A model generated the notes under the pieces. It saw only the letters and a program-made list of their open reading frames with translations. It had not been told where the DNA came from and ran no database searches. A program made the translations under genes and the position numbers. DNA of 9,723 bases from an uncultured Trueperaceae bacterium (GTDB lineage Bacteria > Deinococcota > Deinococci > Deinococcales > Trueperaceae). Positions 6,860 through 9,723 of the stretch are shown piece after piece. Location: NCBI GenBank assembly GCA_937907415.1, contig CALCHY010000280.1:1-9723 (forward strand), in the 5' to 3' direction. Every line of letters starts with the position of its first letter. Position 1 is the stretch's first letter.

Positions 6860-8460
6860 ATCGTCGAGTCGGCGCCCCGCGGCGAAGCGCGTGGATCTCG
6901 CGCCGCTGGTCGCCGCTTCTCGCGCTGGCGTTGTCGGCGCTCGCGGCCTGCTCTCCGGGCGGGGCGCCCAAGGCGACCGTGAGGATCGAGCCAGCCACCG
7001 TGACCATCGCCGCTGGCGCCGTCGAACAGGAGTTCAACGCCACGGTCACGGGCGGGGGTGCGGTCAGCTGGACGCTCGCCGGAGTCGGCAGCCTGTCGGC
7101 TAGCGCCGGGCCGAGTGTCTTGTACACCCCACCTGTCAGCGTAGTGAGCGCCCAGGTTGCCACCCTCACGGCAACCTCGTCCGGGGTAAGCGCCGACGCG
7201 ACCATCACCGTCGAGCCGGTGTCCGCCACGGCGGGGAACCTCAGCATCTACCTCGATCAGTTGGTAGAAGCAGGCGCGAGCGGTGCCGTCGAGGTCACCG
7301 GTCCCGGCGGTTTCAGCGCCACGGTGACGGCGTCTCGTACGCTGCTCGACCTCGCCCCCGGTGTCTACACGATCAGTGCAAGCGCCGTGCGCGTGCGTCA
7401 GGGCGACTTCGACGCCATCAGGCGACCGGAACTCGCGTGTCCTCTACCCAGCATGTCGGGAGGAGTCACGTGCATCGTGACGGTTACCGCCGCCCAGACG
7501 ACCCGCGTGCACGCCGTTTACCGATTGGACCCGGCGAGCGGACGCGTGTACCTGCCGAGCTACACTCCAGGTTCGGTGGGTGGGTATGGGGCGAGTCAAC
7601 TCACGGCTAGCAACAGCGAACCGCCCGCCTTCCTACTCGGTGGAACGCCGTCGGCCCAAGGGGTGGCGTTCGACGCTAACGGGAACCTGTGGGTTAGTGA
7701 TTGGGACAACTACACGGTTCGCGAGTACGCCGCGCCTGACCTTGGCGCCTCCGGCAGCCCAACGCCGCTCGTGACCCTCACCGTCGGCGGCCTGAACCAC
7801 CCAACGGCACTGGCGTTCGATGCTAGCGGCAACCTCTGGGTAACTAACCGCGGCAACGCCACCGTCACGCGCTTCGACGCGGCGCAGTTGATCGCTAGTG
7901 GCTCACCGCTGGCGGCCGCGGTCCTGAGCAACGACGGCAGCAACCAACTCAGCGGCCCGTCTGGCATAGCCTTCGATGCGAACGGTCGGCTGTGGTTCGC
8001 TAACACCTTCAGCCGGAAGCTCTTCCGCTATGACGACCCTGGCGCTCTCGTTGGCGGCACGACCGCAGCGCCAGACGCGGTCATCGACACGTTCGGCTTC
8101 ACCGCGCCCGTCGCCTTGGCGTTCGCCTCGAACGGGGATCTGTGGGTGAGTGACGACACGACGGTAGTCAAGTTGGCGCCAGATCAACTCGAGGCTAGCG
8201 GCACCGTCACGCCGACGGTGATACTCGCAGGTCTTGGCGGGTCGAGCGGGATGGCCTTCGACGCCGCGGGGAACCTCTGGGTTACCGATACGGACAGTCG
8301 CTTGCTGGCGTTCACGCCAGCAGAGCTGGCCACTTCTGGCAGCCCCACTCCGAGTGTGGTCGTGAGCGGCTTCGAAGGCGTGAACATGGGATTGCTCGCC
8401 TTCTATCCGCCGCCAGCGGGAGTGCCGCTAGCGCAGCCGCAGCTCGGGCCGCTCAAGTGA
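6853..8460 (+). CDS. Lipoprotein with Ig-like domain and NHL/SMP-30-type six-bladed beta-propeller
   Basis: This product has 535 residues. The long basic n-region (RRVGAPRR...RR), hydrophobic core and lipobox ALAAC predict lipidation at Cys33. An Ig-like domain (about 41-121) follows, then a PEGA or carboxypeptidase-regulatory-like beta domain (about 128-225) in which Cys196 and Cys207 may pair. Residues 226-520 form an NHL-type propeller. AFDxxGNLWV-type strands occur at 272, 321, 373, 423 and 468, and xQLxASGSPTP-type loops occur six times. The sixth blade seems to be closed by the N-terminal strand RVYLPSYTPG (231-240) together with the C-terminal GLLAFYPP (513-520). Propellers of this kind usually bind ligands or proteins and sometimes hydrolyse lactones; no catalytic metal site was evident. 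ATG 6853 is inside the previous gene (ATGCTGA), so translation is coupled and the two proteins are probably partners. The 3' end overlaps the VOC gene by 8 nt. Confidence 0.86.
   Translation: MLNRRVGAPRRSAWISRRWSPLLALALSALAACSPGGAPKATVRIEPATVTIAAGAVEQEFNATVTGGGAVSWTLAGVGSLSASAGPSVLYTPPVSVVSAQVATLTATSSGVSADATITVEPVSATAGNLSIYLDQLVEAGASGAVEVTGPGGFSATVTASRTLLDLAPGVYTISASAVRVRQGDFDAIRRPELACPLPSMSGGVTCIVTVTAAQTTRVHAVYRLDPASGRVYLPSYTPGSVGGYGASQLTASNSEPPAFLLGGTPSAQGVAFDANGNLWVSDWDNYTVREYAAPDLGASGSPTPLVTLTVGGLNHPTALAFDASGNLWVTNRGNATVTRFDAAQLIASGSPLAAAVLSNDGSNQLSGPSGIAFDANGRLWFANTFSRKLFRYDDPGALVGGTTAAPDAVIDTFGFTAPVALAFASNGDLWVSDDTTVVKLAPDQLEASGTVTPTVILAGLGGSSGMAFDAAGNLWVTDTDSRLLAFTPAELATSGSPTPSVVVSGFEGVNMGLLAFYPPPAGVPLAQPQLGPLK
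7594..8364 (+). repeat. In-gene tandem repeats encoding propeller blades
   Basis: Blade cores begin at 7660, 7807, 7963, 8113 and 8248, so the period is 135-156 nt. Each encodes [GA]-hydrophobic-AF-D/A-x-x-G-N/R/D-LW. A companion motif resembling ASGSPTP recurs six times, starting near 7594. At DNA level the copies are diverged but share stretches like TTCGAYGC. This is an old, selected protein repeat and not a recent tandem duplication. Confidence 0.75.
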
Positions 8461-8848
8461 GGTTCAGCTGCCAGGAGACGCCGTAGCGGTCGTTGATCCA
8501 CGCGAAGCGCCTGCTGAAGCCGTAATCGTCTAGCGGCATGAGCACCCCGCCGCCGTCCGACAGCTGAGCCGTTACGCGCTCTAGCTCCGCCTCGTTCTCG
8601 CACTCGACGAAGATGGAGAACGAAGGCGTGAAAGTGAACGCGTGCGGCGTCGGCGAGTCGAACACGCGGAACTTCTGATCGGCGATGCGCAGCCACGCTT
8701 GCTGGACCGTGCCAGGCGCACCCGGAGCGCCTTCACCGCGCAACTCAAGCTGCTCGACGCTGGCGTTCGTGAAGGTCTCGGTGTAGAGGCGCAGCGCCTC
8801 GGTGGCTGCGCCTTGGAACATCAGGAAGGGGGTAGCTGAGAGGGCCAT
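8453..8848 (-). CDS. PhnB-like VOC (glyoxalase/dioxygenase superfamily) protein
   Basis: The product has 131 residues. It is a single VOC-fold protein of the PhnB / 3-demethylubiquinone-methyltransferase-like family. It has the family pattern throughout: ATPFLMFQGAATEALRLY (5-22), PGTVQQAWLRIADQKFRVFDS (45-65), FTPSFSIFVEC (73-83), LMPLDDYGFSRRFAWINDRYGVSWQL (103-128). These proteins act in the cytosol, usually as homodimers, and most have no proven substrate; despite the family name it is not a methyltransferase. I chose ATG 8848 because TGGAG (8858-8854) lies 5 nt upstream and the domain starts at once. The in-frame GTG at 8872 would add eight unrelated residues. A minus-strand TACAAT (8898-8893) is a plausible -10. 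The stop TGA lies inside the last codons of the convergent propeller gene. Confidence 0.88.
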   Translation of the reverse strand: MALSATPFLMFQGAATEALRLYTETFTNASVEQLELRGEGAPGAPGTVQQAWLRIADQKFRVFDSPTPHAFTFTPSFSIFVECENEAELERVTAQLSDGGGVLMPLDDYGFSRRFAWINDRYGVSWQLNLT

Positions 8849-8892
8849 GTTCGCTCCACTTCTACGGGGCACTGCCCGCGACTCCGGCCAGC

Positions 8893-8898
8893 ATTGTA
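8893..8898 (-). promoter_or_regulatory. Putative -10 (TACAAT) for the VOC gene
   Basis: Minus-strand TACAAT is one mismatch from TATAAT, 44 nt before ATG 8848. No good -35 was seen. Just upstream on the minus strand is an imperfect inverted repeat, AGCGAGCG (8898-8905) against CGCTTCGCT (8911-8919), which would lie in the -10/-35 spacer and could bind a regulator. Confidence 0.45.
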
Positions 8899-8961
8899 GC
8901 GAGCGCCGATCGCTTCGCTGCCCACGGCCTCACCTGCGGATTTCGCGTGGCCGAGACCTTG

Positions 8962-8967
8962 TAGTCT
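8962..8967 (+). promoter_or_regulatory. Putative -10 (TAGTCT) upstream of the cupin gene
   Basis: TAGTCT fits TANNNT and ends exactly 7 nt before an ATG at 8975, the same spacing as for the regulator at 3493. The transcript would start at or near 8975. The cupin ATG at 9001 is then about 26 nt downstream, with its own Shine-Dalgarno GGGAGG at 8987-8992. Confidence 0.45.
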
Positions 8968-8974
8968 GACTGGC

Positions 8975-8983
8975 ATGCAGTAA
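8975..8983 (+). other. Possible leaderless mini-ORF ATG-CAG-TAA
   Basis: A two-codon ORF (Met-Gln-stop) lies 7 nt after a TANNNT hexamer and ends 4 nt before the cupin Shine-Dalgarno. If the transcript begins at this ATG, ribosomes could initiate here without a leader and then terminate beside the cupin ribosome-binding site. This may be chance. Confidence 0.25.
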
Positions 8984-9000
8984 GTCGGGAGGTTGACCCA

Positions 9001-9369
9001 ATGCTCAAGCCACAACCCACCACTCATGGGGTGCAGTTCGACCTTAACGACATCGCCCAGGAACTGCGCGCCTCCGACGCTTACGAGCGCGAAGGCGAAA
9101 CCGCCCGCACCCTAACGCGCTCGGCCGACCTACGCACGGTACTGGTGGTAATCGAAGCAGGCAAGTCGATTTCGGAGCACCATACGGGGGTCTCCACGAC
9201 CGTGCTCACTTTGAGAGGCAGCCTGCGCTTGCAACTCCCCGACCGTAACGTCGAGTTGCCAGAGGGCGGACTGTTGGTGCTTGCGCCCGACCTGGCTCAC
9301 GACGTTTACGCGGAGGTGGACAGCACTTTCCTGCTGACGTTGGGTTGGCCTGAGGGTGGGGGCTCCTAG
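9001..9369 (+). CDS. Small cupin-domain protein
   Basis: The product has 122 residues and is a single cupin (beta-barrel) domain. Motif 1 is AGKSISEHHTGVSTTVLTLRG (53-73), with His60 and His61; the Glu of the classical motif is not present, a Thr/Val stretch replacing it. Motif 2 is LVLAPDLAH (92-100), giving His100. The reduced metal-ligand set makes a binding or sensing role as likely as catalysis. This type of short cupin (pattern G...H...LxGxxxxxxxD...) is often a stress-associated or ligand-binding protein of unknown substrate. ATG 9001 follows GGGAGG (8987-8992) at 8-nt spacing. The gene is divergent from the VOC gene and convergent with Hsp20, with 31 nt between the stops. Confidence 0.83.
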   Translation: MLKPQPTTHGVQFDLNDIAQELRASDAYEREGETARTLTRSADLRTVLVVIEAGKSISEHHTGVSTTVLTLRGSLRLQLPDRNVELPEGGLLVLAPDLAHDVYAEVDSTFLLTLGWPEGGGS

Positions 9370-9386
9370 CGCCGCCAACCGCGGCG
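9370..9386. terminator. Short GC hairpin between convergent genes
   Basis: CGCCGC (9370-9375) and GCGGCG (9381-9386) form a perfect 6-bp all-GC stem with a 5-nt loop, directly after the cupin stop. Neither side has a T-run, so it is at best a weak bidirectional terminator or 3'-end stabiliser. Confidence 0.35.
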
Positions 9387-9400
9387 AGACCGATTACCGC

Positions 9401-9723
9401 CTAGACGCCCACCGGCTCTTTCTTGGTGGGGATCCGCTTCGCCTCGGCCTTGGTGCCGTTCACCGCGATCTTGCGGGCGAGCGCCTCTGGAGCTTTCGGC
9501 ATCGTCACCGTGAGCACCCCTTCCTCGATGGTCGCGTTGATGGTGCTCGCGTCGATGCCGCTCGGAACCGTCACGGTGCGACTGAACTCACCGAACGAGA
9601 TGCCCTTCAGCCAGTAGCGGCGGTCGCTCTTCTCGACCTCGTCTTCGCTCCTGCCGCGGATGGTGAGTTGGCGGCCCTCGATGCTGATCTCGAGGTTCTC
9701 TTCCTTGATGCCAGGCACCGCCA
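9401..9723 (-). CDS. Hsp20/alpha-crystallin small heat-shock protein, 5' end outside the window
   Basis: The C-terminal 107 or so residues are present, reading into the window from its right edge; the GTG at 9718 is internal. They form an alpha-crystallin domain: VPGIKEENLEISIEGRQLTI, an acidic loop, YWLKGISFGEFSRTVTVPSGIDASTINA, then EEGVLTVTMPK, which holds the family's A-x-x-x-n-GVL signature in the form ATIEEGVL. After the domain, RKIAV supplies the I-x-V anchoring motif used in oligomer assembly, and the tail is Lys/Glu-rich. Family members are ATP-independent holdases that bind unfolding proteins in the cytosol. The N-terminal arm, start and promoter lie beyond 9723, so heat regulation cannot be judged. 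Confidence 0.93.
   Translation of the reverse strand, partial: AVPGIKEENLEISIEGRQLTIRGRSEDEVEKSDRRYWLKGISFGEFSRTVTVPSGIDASTINATIEEGVLTVTMPKAPEALARKIAVNGTKAEAKRIPTKKEPVGV

Noticed and set aside
4567..8430. Frequent GCTAGC/CTAG in the lipoprotein genes as a possible sign of transfer
   Set aside because: CTAG is also common in the HAD gene and elsewhere in the window, and Ala-Ser codons explain most of these cases.

Overview
The window is high-GC DNA that codes densely on both strands. It holds ten protein genes, two of them cut by the window edges. No tRNA, rRNA, CRISPR array, IS element or phage gene was seen. Several features fit a Deinococcota bacterium, possibly a Truepera-like lineage. 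These are TANNNT -10 hexamers, one placed exactly 7 nt before an ATG as in leaderless genes, a short leucine-type dehydrogenase, and lipoproteins built from Ig-like and propeller modules. The assignment is inferred from gene style and is not proven.

Layout. (1) 3-608 (+) is the end of a HAD-superfamily hydrolase. (2) 667-1689 (+) is a Leu/Val/Phe-type amino-acid dehydrogenase whose translation start probably lies upstream of its first ATG. (3) 1814-2161 (+) is an AhpD-like CxxC protein with its own promoter and a 5'-end hairpin. (4) 2158-3462 (-) is an MFS transporter that converges on the AhpD-like gene; both stop codons lie in one CTAG. (5) 3493-4176 (+) is a winged-helix regulator divergent from the transporter. 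The two share one symmetric -10 element, and a perfect 14-bp palindrome covers the transporter start codon, so this looks like a local regulator/efflux-type switch.

(6) 4442-6859 and 6853-8460 (+) form a translationally coupled pair of lipoproteins (7-nt overlap). The first is an Ig / ZU5-like / C39-like cysteine peptidase / beta-rich multidomain protein. The second is an Ig-like / PEGA-like / six-bladed NHL-type propeller protein. This pair is the best candidate for an undescribed cell-surface system. (7) 8453-8848 (-) is a PhnB-type VOC protein whose 3' end overlaps that of the propeller gene. (8) 9001-9369 (+) is a small cupin, preceded by a possible leaderless two-codon mini-ORF. (9) 9401-9723 (-) is the C-terminal part of an Hsp20/alpha-crystallin small heat-shock protein.

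There is no single pathway across the window. It reads as small, separate transcription units of metabolism, stress response, transport and cell surface, packed with overlapping or very short intergenic regions.
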